A program made the translations under genes and the position numbers. Shown one piece after another: positions 33,319 through 45,161 of a DNA stretch of 64,000 nt. Source of the DNA: Halichondria panicea (lineage: Eukaryota > Porifera > Demospongiae > Suberitida > Halichondriidae); contig NC_087387.1 in NCBI RefSeq assembly GCF_963675165.1, forward strand, positions 118,501 through 182,500, read 5' to 3'. Position 1 is the stretch's first letter; every line of letters starts with the position of its first letter. The notes beneath the pieces are model-generated. The model was not told the DNA's origin and did no database searches. It saw only the letters and a list, made by a program, of their open reading frames with translations.

Positions 33319-36300
33319 ACATCACATCACATCACATCACATCACATCACACCACACACACAGCTGGTGATCCTTTCGAAGAGGGCCCAGCCATCGAAAT
33401 AGAAGATGACATTGGTGAAAAGTGGAATCCATCTTGTAAGTAAATAATTGCTGTAGCCATCCCTATTACCCTACAGTGTACACACTATGACACTCTATGA
33501 CACTCTATGACCCCCTACAGTGTACATGCTACAGTCTCAGTGCCCCAAGCCAGTCTCCATTGCCAGCAACAGAGAGGTGAGAGCTAGCTAGTGTACACAG
33601 TGACTGCATTAGAGACCTTGTGTGGTCTCATTGATATTGTAGAGCGGCTTTTTTGGCTTTTTTGGCATTTTCGGTATGTTTTCTTAGAGTACTCTAAATG
33701 TTATGTTTTGTGTGCCTATTCAATAGCCCTGTGGGGATTCAATGAATAGCCTGCTTAGACTAATGTACCATATCTGAATAACAAGCTTGTTCAATGAACC
33801 TTGAACCACGGCTGTGCAACTGTGAATAATGACTGTTTGTTGATAGTATATTTTGACACCCTCTTCACGTACTTGGGATGTTATCTTATCGCCCCCCACA
33901 GTCTGTGTACACAATACCCCCCACACAGCTTGTAAACTATCACCTTATTAGCTAACAACGTGGTTATACCCTCCTGCAGTGGACCAGTGGACCTGCACAA
34001 TATGGACAAGAGTATCACGGCGTGCTGGACAAGCACAGAGCAGAGGAGTTGCTAGGCAACCAGGACGGAGCGTACCTCGTGAGGGACACACCTAAAGGTG
34101 CCACCATCCTCAGCTTCATGTGAGTGGGCGGGATAGCGCTTCATCATACTAATTACGTTATTGCTGTTATAAGAATTTTTTTAAGAATTAATATAATTTT
34201 TTTGCCACCTTAGCGTTCTTATCACAATCATCCTTGTCCCCTGTGTATGACCATTGATTGATACCATCACTACAGGTTGGACCAAAGAGCCTACAACTTC
34301 AGACTGTTCTTTAAAGATGGTCTCTTCTCTGTGGGTGAGTGCAATGTCCTCCTCGTTAGCTTATCAGGATCAAAGCATTGTACTCCATCACACACACTAC
34401 CTTATAAAGAAATGGGAGCCTTCTGTATACACCAAGCCATATAAAATGGCCACCGTGGTACCACACAGCTGTTAGTAGTCCATACAGGTGTCTTACGTGA
34501 CTCTGCATACCGGGTTATTTTCGTATGATCCTACATTAATCTGAAAATTAAAACTGCAAATTTATTATCCGGAATAGATTCTACGTCACCATTCTGAGCT
34601 GTACGAATAATTAGAATACGAAATATTAAACTTGGTGGTTTATACAAAAATTACCCGCTATATGATATTTCCCATTCCTCAGGAGATAAGAAATTTGAGA
34701 GCGTGGATGACCTGGTACAAGATGGACTCATCACACTGTACCTGCAGAAGCATGACGTTGCCAAGGTGATGGAGGAGGGACGCAACAACACTATGCTCAA
34801 GTCTGAGAAGGCGAGCAGACTGCGACGTCGGCACGGCAAGTAAGTCCATCAGCTAACAGGGAGATAGGAGATGTTCTGTTGGTCCAATACATTAATTTTA
34901 TTATTTTCTTAAAGTTTAGATGTGTCAAAATCAAAAGTCTGTTTTTGGTCTGTTTTTGACCCAAAAATAGAAAATTATGGCCCTTTCCAAATTTGGGATT
35001 TGAGCATACCATCTGAACGGGCTTCTTCTAAGCTTATAATGACTAGATTTATGTTGACGTCCCCTCCTTCCTTGTAGGAGAGTGCGTGGGCTCAAGGGTA
35101 AGGCTGCCTGGTCCTACAGTAGGTCCACCAGCACCAGCTCAGTGTGCTCCATGGACGTGCACCCAGCCTCCTCCAGCAAGGGGAACAGTCCCAGTCCCAA
35201 TCTCAGCAGGAGCGCAAGTCCCAATCCCATTCTATACAGTGGTCCGGTTCCGATACTAGATGTTAGCAATTCCATGCGTCCTATGTCCAGTCCTGAGAGC
35301 AGTCCCAGTCCAGTACGCACTGTCACTGTACGGAACAAGAGTCTGAGTCCTGACATATCTACTCTGATTCTGGATTTGAGCGAGGGTGGCTCTAGGTCTG
35401 CCCCCCAAACACCACTCCTCCCACTGGACCATCAGCTGGTACTGATGCCAGCCACACCTCCGGAGGACGCCTCTAGTCTCGACTTCAAGTCCAACACTCA
35501 GAGAAGGTGAGAGATACGTACTGTGTGGGCGTGTGTGTGTGTGTGGGCGTGGGGAGGAAGAGTCTCGGCATAACAATACTTAGTGTCCAGCCATGTACGT
35601 CTTGTGTGTATTCCACTTCCTGAGTACTACACTGCCTTTAACCCCCTCCTATTGCAGGTCTGCTCCCAGCGTACCTGGTGACACTGCTCATACTAAACGC
35701 ACTTTGGGGGTCAGTCATCACTCCCCCCTCGCTGCTCGTAGGGTTCAAAGTGCATCGTCCATACAGCAAGGAGCTCGCACAACAAAGGAGAGACGAACTG
35801 CCATCATTAAAACACTGAGGTAAAGGTCGTGTGTGGTGTGCAGATAGATTTACAGTATGTTCACATCCGCCCCCTCCACACACACACATACATCTATGCC
35901 CACTCCACGCACACAGGTCAGTAGTGCTAGAGGACCAGCGTCAGAGCAAGTCCGCACCAGAGCTCAAGAAGGCAGCCACTCTCGGGGCAACATACAATAA
36001 GTCAGCAACCTACACGCCGTTCTGTGAGCGCTCCAACTCTTGTACAGCTGCCGTCGCTAACACGCTCGAGCGAGTAGCCGACTATTCCATTAAGGGGGTG
36101 AGTCTATGTGGGGGTACAGAGTGTGTAGTCTATGTGGGGGGTATAGCGTGTGTAGTCTACACGTACAATTGTAGTTGAACATAATTATTTCAACAGCCAT
36201 TAACTTTCATATCGTTGATCCAATATAAAAAAAATTCGGATTTTCTGAAAGCTGAGAAAGAGACCTTTCAAATGATGTGTTTAAATCTAAAATTTGGATG

Positions 36301-38363
36301 GGGCCTTAATTTGACATTTTTCGGCCTTGGACCATGGGCTATTATCCATGGTATCGCCAAATTGGCAAATACTTTTATCTCTCAAATATGAACTTTGATG
36401 ACACCATTTGAAAGATCTTTTTCTAAGCTTTCAGAAAATCATGAAATCGTTGAAATTGGATCCCCGGAATTTAAGTTATGGCAACTGAAAGAGTCCCTGA
36501 TTACACAGGGGCAGTGGTACATAAAAGTAATTCCCTCAATCTCAGCCGCATTGTTACTCGTGTATTGCCCTCCCCAGCCCTCCACACTGTCTCGTTCCTC
36601 ACTGGCCGCCCTGGCCAAGCACACGAGTGGACCAAGATCACCATACTCCAAGACTCATAACTTCGAGGTGTGCAGCATTACTGTGTTCAGTAGAGAATTA
36701 TTAAAACATTGCTAATAGCAAGTTCTAGTGTCCCCGTCTTTCGGCAGCTATAACTAGAGTTTTGGTGACCCAATTTCAATACTAGTATGATTTTCTGGAA
36801 GCTTAGAAGAAGCTCTTTCAAATAGTGTGTTCAACTCTGGTAAATTATTCCCTTTACAGATGCACACTTTTAAGGCGCCCACCTGGTGTGAGATCTGCCA
36901 TAACTTTCTGTGGGGTTTAACCCAGCAGGGCATGCAGTGCAAGGACTGTGGCATGGACGTGCACAAACAGTGTCTCCCTCTGGCCATTCAGTTGCAGTGC
37001 TTCCCCAACAAGGCCTTTGTTAAGAGAGGTGAGGACTTCCCCATCCACTCACTTCCCTTCTTCTGTAGCTACATGTATCTGTGTCTGTGGGGGCAACAAA
37101 CCTTGTATACTTTAGAACAATGTTAATGTTTTAAGTGTATTAGCAAACCCTTCCTTATAGTTCTTGCAATTCCATAAATTGTTTTAATGCCTGCAATTAT
37201 GTGTTGATGTACGTACAGTGTGTTCCTTATATGGCGTGTCTATATCGTGTATACCCTCCCCTACTAATATCCCTCCTCATGCAGTGTATGGTGTTGACCT
37301 GACCACACTGGTCAAGCTGGAGGGTGGGCTAGTCCCTAAGATACTGGCACAGTGCATAGAGGAGCTAGAGTCTCGAGGGCTCACCTCACGAGGTGTCTAC
37401 AGAGTATCAGGTCATAGCATAGAAATTCTGGAGCTCAAGGACAAGTTCGATCAAGGTGTGTGTGTGTGTGTTGTTAGTAGTACTCTTTTATTGGCTGATC
37501 ATCTCCCTGTACTGTACTGGCTGATCATCTCCCTGTACTGTACTGTACTGGCTGATCATCTCCCTGTACTGTACTGGCTGATCATCTCCCTGTACTGTAC
37601 TGGCTGATCATCTCCCTGTACTGTATTGTACTGGTTGTGTGGAAGTTTTAAATAATTATTCTATTATTCAATTTGTTCACATCGTGTGCCCTTACCTCCT
37701 TCAGGGGAAAAGATTGACTTCTCCCAGTATGACGATGAGAATATAATCACTGGAGTGATCAAGCTGTACCTCAGAGAACTGCCTATTCCTCTCATCACCT
37801 TTGATGCTTACAAGAGCATCATTAAAGCCACTGGTGAGAATCATTGCACTACTAGTGTCCCTGATTTAAGTCCCAAAATGAAGTTATAAGCAGTCAAAAT
37901 GTTCCAGTACAATGTGTCATGTGCAACTACTAATGTGTGTGTGTTGTTTGTGCAGCTGGTGTTAGTGACCCTGACAACGAGGCCACTGACTGGAGGCCAT
38001 TGATCAACGCCCTCCTACACTTGCCCAAGGCACACTACAACACACTCAAACATCTTGTACGACATCTCCACAGGTGAGTCTTGTTATCCATAGATACCCG
38101 AAGACTTGCAAGCTCGCTGTTAACAATGTTTCACTTTACTGTACCCCATACTACAACCTTTACCCCCCCCCCACCATTGCAGAGTTGACTCCCAGAGTGA
38201 TGAGAACAAGATGACTGCTCTTAACCTAGCCGTGGTGTTTGCCCCCACTTTAATGAGGTCTCCATCGGAGGTAGAGGATCACTCGCTATTGAAAGACTTA
38301 CCGTTGCAAAAAACATTTGTCGAGTATTTGATTTCTTATCATGATACACTATTCAAGTCATAG
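31078..38363 (+). CDS. CHN: Chimaerin-type Rac GTPase-activating protein (SH2-C1-RhoGAP)
   Basis: Diacylglycerol-regulated RacGAP acting at the plasma membrane. Exon 1 (31078-about 31294) is Ser-rich (PGQPSPTSSTSSG). The SH2 domain spans about 33980-34770: YHGVLDKHRAEELLGNQDG, AYLVRDT with the phosphotyrosine-binding Arg, NFRLFFKDGLFSVGDKKF and DLITLYLQK-type helix. A long Ser/Pro-rich linker (about 35080-35820 and 35920-36110, repeats of SPSPN/SPNP type) is much longer than in vertebrate chimaerins. The C1 domain is at about 36600-37028 (HNFEMHTFKAPTWCEIC, CKDCGMDVHKQC; all zinc His/Cys present). The RhoGAP domain runs from about 37285 to 38363: SRGVYRVSG with the catalytic Arg, LYLRELPIPLITFDAY, LNLAVVFAPTLMRSP. 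It ends HDTLFKS-stop. Assignment to chimaerin rather than another RhoGAP rests on the SH2-C1-GAP order. Confidence 0.94.
33275..33362 (+). repeat. CA microsatellite fused to CACAT pentamers in a chimaerin intron
   Basis: (CA)n of about 42 bp, then about seven CACAT units, then (CA)n, ending directly at the CACACACAG acceptor of the exon that begins at about 33363 (CTGGTGATCCTTTCGAAG). The microsatellite forms the 3' splice-site tract. Confidence 0.92.
34510..34658. mobile_element. MITE, family 3 (149 bp) in a chimaerin intron
   Basis: Inverted ends CCGGGTTATTTTCGTATGAT and GGTTTATACAAAAATTACCCGC, imperfect over about 22 bp, flanked by TA (34508-34509, 34659-34660). Part of its interior (CATTCTGAGCTGTACGAATA) also occurs at about 264-283 in a MARS1 intron, which holds a decayed relative. 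No coding content. Confidence 0.75.
36185..36500 (+). repeat. Foldback satellite, single unit C, in a chimaerin intron
   Basis: One full unit of the foldback satellite in the sense orientation, with the core CCATGGGCTATTATCCATGG near 36342. Further decayed arm fragments lie at about 34985-35045 and 36750-36835 in neighbouring introns of the same gene (CTTAGAAGAAGCTCTTTCAA-like). Confidence 0.9.
37478..37640 (+). repeat. Tandem repeat CTGATCATCTCCCTGTACTG in a chimaerin intron
   Basis: Six copies of GGCTGATCATCTCCCTGTAC followed by one to three TGTACT units, between two RhoGAP-coding exons (donor at about 37456, next exon from about 37704). Confidence 0.92.
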
Positions 38364-38584
38364 TGCACATGAAGCCGGACTGTTTGCCTACTGTTGTTGA
38401 TTTGTTATTATTTATTGATTTCCACTACCCAACCCACTTCTTCAAATTCATTCTCACCTCTCTGATTCAATAACTTCTCATTTAAAAACCATATATTGGA
38501 AGTCAAAGTGACACCATAAATATTAAAATGAACACAGCATGTCATAATTAAAAGCTAATAATTACGCACTGTCTGCATGTTCAA

Positions 38585-40039
38585 TTACCCTTGTGTGAAG
38601 CACGGTGGAAAGGGTGTGGTCAGCTTGTCCCCTGTCCCCTGTACGTTCTTGCAGACATAGTTTTGTTGCACCAGGAACTCCCCAGCCAACACTCCCTGAC
38701 TCGTGACATTGGTGAACTTGAACCCAGTGTACGGGGCCGTAACATTACCCAGCAGCACTCCGGGGAGGGTCACTCCATCCACAAAGGATACATTATCCAG
38801 AACAATATTCGTGATGGCCACCCTCGGCTGGGTGGGGCACTCGTCCTGTACGGGATACAACCAGCTGCAGCCAGTCCCTGTGGTCCCTGGTTGCTTCTGT
38901 TGTTGAGGCCCGATCCATATCGGATACCAGAGGGGATATTTACCGTGGATATTTCTGAATGTTATAGAGTCTACAATACCAGTACCGCTATCGCCTGGAT
39001 TGCTCTTGATATACAAGGCTTTGATAGGGTGCTCAAAAGTGATATTCTCAAATAATATATCCTTGACACAATTAACACCGCCATTAGGTGGAACAGAGCC
39101 GATTGTCATGCCAACACCGTATGCCACAAAAGAGTTTCGTATGGTCATATTCTGACTGCAGTTAGTGAACGGGTCTCCTTGGTTACACGGCTTTACTGCT
39201 ACAGCATCGTCGAAATTGGTTATGTTCACGTTTTCAATCAGCACATTTTTTCCTCTGGGGTCAATTCCATCTGTGTTGAGAGGGAAAGTCGGCACACCAA
39301 GAGCTTCTAGTATCTTCTCTAGTTCTGGTGGGAGCTTTGCCAGCATTTCTTTGTAGTAAGGATCTCGGCTGAGTAAGGATACTAGGTCCAACTCATTTTT
39401 GTTGCTACTTTTAAACGGTATCCAATTTCCTGATTTTTGCAGCAAATTTTTTTGCTTTCCAATATCCACGAATATGGTGATATTTCGAATGACAACGTTC
39501 ATAATATGGTCAAGTTTCAAGTGAAACTGTGGAGAGTCAATAAAGCGTAGATTAGTGATAAGAATATCAGAGCATTGCTCCATTATAACGAGGTGGGGTC
39601 TATGGTCAACATCAGTTACAATGACATGCCACCACCAGTCATAGCCTTGTCCATCAATAGTACCACTGCCCGTGAGCGTTAAACCACGACAATACTGGAA
39701 CCACAGCGTTGCATACGTGCCATCACTGGGCCATTGTGAAGATGAGATGTTATTTGAGGCCAATAGAACTCCCTCCACTTGCAAGGTGACGTCCTGGAGG
39801 TAGTCAGATCTAACCACAAAGTAATAGTAGGATTTGCCAGGCGGTACAAGCACAGTGCGGTCGTTGGCAGTGGTATTGGCTGCTTTGAGAGCTGCTACCA
39901 TTGCAGCAGAGTTTGCAGTAGCTGCTTTCTCTGAGAGGTCGTTTGGTACTGCACCATAATCATCAATGGAATGAGAGGCCTGTACAGAGCAGCAGCATGC
40001 TGCACTGAGCAACAGTAGCAGGAGAGCAGGAGAGAACAT
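38585..40039 (-). CDS. Secreted GH28 (polygalacturonase-fold) protein with altered catalytic residues
   Basis: Intronless, 484 residues from the ATG at 40039, chosen because it starts the signal peptide MFSPALLLLLLSAACCCSVQ. An in-frame upstream ATG (40093) would bury it. Right-handed beta-helix with GH28 hallmarks: GTIDGQGYDWWW (127-137), NTDGID (255-260), NFDDAV (275-280, the catalytic Asp pair) and GMTIGS (310-315). Two normally invariant residues are replaced: Val309 stands where GHG has its His, and Tyr343 where the RIK motif has Arg (ALYIKS). A ~55-residue insert (about 193-250) is unusual. Active-site acids remain, so reduced or shifted activity is possible. N-glycosylation sites are many. 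The gene is head-to-head with IFT54 (310 bp). Metazoan GH28 genes are rare; lack of introns among intron-rich neighbours suggests transfer or retrocopying. Confidence 0.88.
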   Translation of the reverse strand: MFSPALLLLLLSAACCCSVQASHSIDDYGAVPNDLSEKAATANSAAMVAALKAANTTANDRTVLVPPGKSYYYFVVRSDYLQDVTLQVEGVLLASNNISSSQWPSDGTYATLWFQYCRGLTLTGSGTIDGQGYDWWWHVIVTDVDHRPHLVIMEQCSDILITNLRFIDSPQFHLKLDHIMNVVIRNITIFVDIGKQKNLLQKSGNWIPFKSSNKNELDLVSLLSRDPYYKEMLAKLPPELEKILEALGVPTFPLNTDGIDPRGKNVLIENVNITNFDDAVAVKPCNQGDPFTNCSQNMTIRNSFVAYGVGMTIGSVPPNGGVNCVKDILFENITFEHPIKALYIKSNPGDSGTGIVDSITFRNIHGKYPLWYPIWIGPQQQKQPGTTGTGCSWLYPVQDECPTQPRVAITNIVLDNVSFVDGVTLPGVLLGNVTAPYTGFKFTNVTSQGVLAGEFLVQQNYVCKNVQGTGDKLTTPFPPCFTQG

Positions 40040-40349
40040 CTTTAGAGACTTGCAGAGAAGGTCAACTCTACTATGCTCTAGGGGATAAATCACATGTTAA
40101 TAGCTAGCTATAATAGCTGACCTTGAGCTTAGAGCTGCTGCACGACCAGCCCCTCCCACCTTTAGTTTTCAGTTGACAGCCGCAGTTCTAGCTCAAGACA
40201 AATGACCTTTGAACTGTCACAGAGAGTGTTGCTGCACTTTATTTAGAGTATGTTGTCATAGTTACCTTTTATATTGAACATCTAAGAAAGCTCACCTCCT
40301 AGACTGCCTGGAGTGTTCCAAAACACTGACAGTACACATTACATAAAGT

Positions 40350-40763
40350 ATGGCATCCTCTCAAATCGATGGAGCTGTTTTCCAACGGACAAGGGAGACT
40401 CTGGGCAAAATAATCAAGAAACCACCTCTCACTGACAAGCTGCTTGGAAGACCTCCTTTTAGATACCTACATGATGTTATTTCAGAAGTGTGTTGTATTA
40501 TGTCGTACGTTGCTACACATTGACCCTTGACCCTGCCTCTGCTACAGGTGTCCAAACAGAGTAAATTCTTCAAGGGATTATATACACCTAAAGAAATGGA
40601 CGCCAAGGGTATGCAGGTAATGGGGGTACAACTTGTACATACGTGTGATCAGTGTATGACATTCATTTAATACAGGAGAGAGATGACAAGGTGGCCTTCC
40701 TGCAGAAAGCTGTGGATACTCTGTGTACGTGTCAGTAGCTATAGCCTGTACATTAGAGGCTTA

Positions 40764-40797
<34 letters not shown>

Positions 40798-43659
40798 CCA
40801 CACACACACACACACACGCCCACACACACACATTAGCGTTCACAACGGGAGAAGTCGTAAAAGTACGTCCATCTAAAGTGGTGGCCGGACACGAGGCTGA
40901 TAGGACTAATGAGTTTCTGCAGATCCTGGGCATCGCTATTCTCAAAGAGGTTCGTAGTAACCATGACAACTGGATGTGTTAGTATGTACTGTATATCGTA
41001 CAGCTTGACTCAAGTGAGGCTATAAAGAAAGTATTGAAGGGAGAGAAACCCACTGACACACTCGTCAAGGAGAAGAAGAAAAGGTCAATAATTATAACAA
41101 CTAGAAATGTGGTATGCACCATTCTATGTACACAGGAGTGACAAAGATCGCAGCAAGGACAGAACCAAAGACGACAGCAAGGATAGAACCAAAGACGACA
41201 GTAAGGAGAAGACTAAAGATGGGAGTAAGGACAGGACCAAGGACAAGAGTAAGGAACGTCGTGTTAAGAGGTCGGGTAGTAAAGAGAGAGAGGTGGAAGC
41301 TTCTTCTCTTACGAGCAAGAGTCATCAGAGCCTCAAGGATAGCAGCCAGCCAGAGCCACGACCAACTCACAGGGTAAAAAATTTTGTTGTATGTAGCTCT
41401 ATGGGCAGTGTATAAGACTCTTTCAGTGGATCCAATTTCAACGATTTCTGAAACCTTAGAAAGATACCTTTCAAATGGTACCATCAATGTTCATATTTGA
41501 GAGATAAAAGTATTTGCCATTTTGGCGATATCGTAGATAATACATCTTGCTACACCCGCTGACTTGGCTATAACTTGAGTACCGTTGATCCAATGTCAAA
41601 AAATTATGATTTTCTGAAAGCTTAGAAAGAGACCTTCCAAATGATGTGTTTCAATCCAAAATTTCATCGGGGTCCAAATTTGACTTTTTTCGGCCTTGGA
41701 CCATGGGCTATAATCCATGGTATCGCCAAATTGGCAAATACTTTTATCTCAACTTTGATGATGCCATTTGAAAGGTCTCTTTCTAAGCTTTCAGAAAATC
41801 AGAAAATCGTTGAAATTGGATCCACGGACTTTAAGTTATGGCAGCTGAAAGAGTCCATTGATTTAAACCAAATTTCGTACTATTCTTAAGCTTTCAGAAA
41901 TCTAAAAATTTAAATTGGATCAATGATATGGCTGTTGAAAGATGTTCAACTTACATGTGCATGAACTTCTGGATTGTTTCTACACTAACTGTGTGTACTG
42001 TGTACAGCCCTCACGTACACGACCTCCACCGGAATCAGAGCAGCAGCCAGCCCCTACTAACGAGCAGGGGGACCCCCCCTCCCCCATGCTGAGTGTAGAG
42101 GACGAGGGACTGGGCAGTGAGACTAAACTAGACAGACCACCGTCTGCCAAGGGCTCCAGGAGACGAACCACAGCAGGGAACTCTGACAGTGACATAGGTA
42201 CGGGGGACAGTATGTGTACATACACGATTGTACATATCTGTTTTTGGGACCAAATCTTGTACAAATTATGTAGTGTGACTCTTGTAACTGTTCCATGCCA
42301 CAGAGAATGTACCCCCAGAGTCTGTAGTCCCTCCTGATGATCATCATGGAGCTCCATCATCACCAACCCCTAATATTTCACAGCCCCCCTTGATGTGAGG
42401 AATACATAGCTAGTAGACACTTTAGCTGTACTTATGTGTGTGTGTGTAGGCCCCCTATGAAGCGACCTGGCAGTGCTCGACCAGCCCCACCAAAGATAGT
42501 ACAGTCAAACGTGGAGGACACCACAATAGCAAGGTACCTATACTAACTAGTGTGGCTACCTGGCTGTCTTCTTGTACCCATCCACACTATACCTGCCAAT
42601 TGGACGCACACATTCCCCTCAGGATTCCATCAGGAGGTGTGAATGGACACGAGGGAGCCCCTGTGATAATGGATAGACCCACGGGGGAGGGCGAGGGATC
42701 AGAGGGAGAAGATGATGAACTGTTTGTAGTACAGGACTCTACACCATTGGAGCTACCCAAGCATGAGGCCTTTCAACCAACCACCACTCATGATAAACCA
42801 GAGGGTAACTAACTACACGAGCTACAGAGTATGTGTGTTCATGTATCCCGGCCTCCTGCAGGGGCCCTTACTAAGAACATAGTAGCTATGAAGGAGCGTT
42901 TGGAGGGTAAGGAAGTATTGTCCGAGACTGGAGGCAGTCAGAAGACCTCTCTCTCTGAGGCACAGAGACAAAAGGAGAGAGAAATCGTCACTAAAGAGGT
43001 GTGTATAATATACCTGGGCCTGCTACCTTATACATGTCATTGTGGTTGAATAGATTGAGAAGCTGCAAGCCAGTATACAGACCTTGTGTAAGAGTGCCAA
43101 TCCTCTGGGCAAAATTATGGATTATGTGCAAGTATGTCTGACACGTGAAGCTGCTGAACAGTAGCCACCAAATGATTTGACCCATTTAGGAGGATATGGA
43201 TAGCATGCAGAAAGAGCTGGACTTGTGGAGAACAGAGAATGAAAAGCACGGAGAGTCACTGAGACAAGAGGACAGGTATTAAGTACAACCCAAGTCATAC
43301 TTACTAATCTGATGATCCGTACCATATGGCCTTGCGTGTTTATTACTCTGATGATCCGTACCATATGGCCTTGCGTGTTTATTACTCTGATGATCCATAC
43401 CACTTACTATGTACTACTTTGAGGATCTGTACCATCCTTGCAGTATCACTCAACAAGAACTGTCCCCTTTGAGAGGCTCACTAGAGGACTTAGAAGCCAA
43501 ACTAAGAGAACAGGTAACTGTAGATAATAATATGCAGCTGCAAGAACTAACTGTAATTGTACCACGCAGATGGACCTGATCAGTGCAAGCAAAGCTACTA
43601 TAGTCAGAAATGATGAGAAAATGCAGCGAATGTTGACTTCAATTACTCTAGTATCTTAG
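40350..43659 (+). CDS. TRAF3IP1: Intraflagellar transport protein 54 (TRAF3-interacting protein 1, MIP-T3)
   Basis: IFT-B subunit that binds tubulin/microtubules and the IFT20 arm in cilia. ATG at 40350. The N-terminal calponin-homology-like domain reads [44 protein letters not shown] and [14 protein letters not shown] across exons to about 41085. A highly charged linker follows (41137-41370), built from K/D/R/S repeats ([12 protein letters not shown] type), then Pro/Ser/Thr-rich disordered regions (42005-42420). A conserved IARIPSGG and acidic segment comes next (about 42530-42800). The C-terminal coiled coil begins at [17 protein letters not shown] (42865), continues [20 protein letters not shown], and ends MLTSITLVS-stop at 43659. 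Domain order and the SANPLGK motif fit IFT54. A foldback satellite lies in one intron. Confidence 0.93.
40780..40832 (+). repeat. CA microsatellite with CGCC interruptions in an IFT54 intron
   Basis: (CA)n with two ACACGCCC interruptions, just before the acceptor of the exon starting at about 40837 (TTCACAACGGGAGAAG). Confidence 0.85.
41425..41945 (+). repeat. Foldback satellite D in an IFT54 intron
   Basis: A half unit in reverse orientation (about 41425-41545) is followed by a full sense-orientation unit with the core CCATGGGCTATAATCCATGG near 41701 and a trailing fragment. The mixed orientation shows rearrangement within the array. Confidence 0.88.
43283..43440 (+). repeat. 38-bp tandem repeat in an IFT54 intron
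   Basis: About three and a half copies of a 38-bp unit containing TTACT..TCTGATGATCCGTACC and ATATGGCCTTGCGTGTTT, immediately upstream of the exon starting at about 43442. Confidence 0.9.
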
Positions 43660-43918
43660 AGCACAACATTATTGCTTCTCAGTAAACGTGTACATGCATT
43701 CTTGTTGTGACTCTCATTAATTTTCATTCTGCATTTTCACGAGTTCTTTACTGCATGCTTTCTGAATTGTTTATTATGAGATTTTCACAAAAGCTGTTAT
43801 ATGACAAATGGTAGAGAGTGTAGTTCCACACAATAGATGTAATTAGTGTACTAACCAACAAGTGCAACACAGAGTCAAACACTACACAATAATTATAACA
43901 GTGAACAGTGTGTATAAG

Positions 43919-45161
43919 TTAGCCCCGCACTGCACTGCAGCCACAGGTGCAATCGCAAAAGATGGGTATTTGTACCTGCAGAAGCAATTATTATTGATCA
44001 CACTTATATAAAGTTGCAATTTAATGGCTTACTCGTTTCCACCCGCAGTCCCATCGCGTCTCTAGATTCTCGTGATTATAGCAGCAATCCCAGCGAAGCA
44101 CAGTAACAAAGACATTGTGACTGACGGTGGTGTGCATGAAAGCTAGTGATGGAGATGTGATTAAATACACTGTTATACTTACGTGAAATCTTCCAGGCAA
44201 CGAAGACCATGAGGCAATGAGCAATTTAAACCGGAGCAAACTGACTGTGCCAAGTAGTGTGGGAAGTAAGAAGGGGGTAGTTCCAGCCATTGAGGGGTCT
44301 GTAAAAACAAGCGAGGATTTACACTTACTGTACATACATAATAATTATTGTATCAGCTGCTTTCAGTCTTGTACTCAACTCACCAGCGGACACCTAGCAA
44401 CCCAGACGTCCTGCAGTACTTCCCTAGAGTTGATTTCCTGCAGTATACCATTCAGCACCACTTGGAAATTATCTCCATTCGAGAACTCGTTGTATCCATC
44501 TGCCAATCCGAAGTCACGGGTAGGGTCGGCAATTGTCTGATTGAACACGCGGCTGATAGGTGTTCGTCGGACGTCATCATCCCTCTGCTGGAGCAGGCCG
44601 ATGCTTTCTTGAATCTCCTCAAAATACCTCAACTGTTGACCTGCATGAACAACAGTAAAATTTCATCCATGGCCTCCGATCAAAACTACGTACGAGATAT
44701 TAAAATGTTTTGTCCGACCTACCTGCAGAACCTTCAATTGCTGGAAGCAGATCACACGCCTTTGGCGGCACTGATGTGGGCGGGTCCAAAGATGTAAGCG
44801 CGGTATTGAAGTCGGCACCCAAAAACCCCCTTAATATCATTCTAAGTCGCGGGTTATTGGGAGACGGCGGCATTCGAAATCTAAAGGACATGAGTGTCAT
44901 CAATTGTATAACTACAAATGCAACATACCCTGATTCCAGTGGGAGCCATTGATATGACCCATCATTATTCACATTGGTTGGTGCAAGGGAAACTCTTGGT
45001 GTCGCTTCTGGAATGGACAGTGGCTCTCCTGGGATGTCCCCGAATGGGTTGGGTACGTGACACACCAACAGGCTGTCTATCTCAAAAGGATAGATTAAGT
45101 TTACTCTGGCACTACACACTACCAACAAGGCAAGGAGAATCACTCCAGTGATCTGCGACAT
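43919..45161 (-). CDS. Noggin-like secreted cystine-knot protein, copy 1
   Basis: Predicted secreted BMP-antagonist-like protein. Five exons: 44723-45161, 44384-44640, 44183-44298, 44033-44120 and 43919-43975, with intron phases 1, 0, 2, 0. The ATG at 45161 starts the signal peptide MSQITGVILLALLVVCSA. The C-terminal part matches noggin step by step: ARCPL (like FCPVLYAW), PPSYFPHYLAQSVC (like RFWPRYVKVGSC), NCSLPHGLRC (like SCSVPEGMVC), VFVTVLRWDCC (like VHLTVLRWRC), WDCGWKR (like QRCGW), IPIFCDCTCGC-like end (like YPIISECKCSC). The Cys pattern of the noggin cystine knot is preserved, with one extra Cys in the tail. The N-terminal half (about 145 residues before exon 2) is not recognisable as vertebrate noggin. 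The gene is divergent to a paralogue starting at 45700. Function as a BMP antagonist is inference. Confidence 0.85.

Noticed and set aside
34510-34658. Functional RNA hairpin
   Set aside because: The hairpin potential comes from terminal inverted repeats with TA target duplications, so a MITE explains it.
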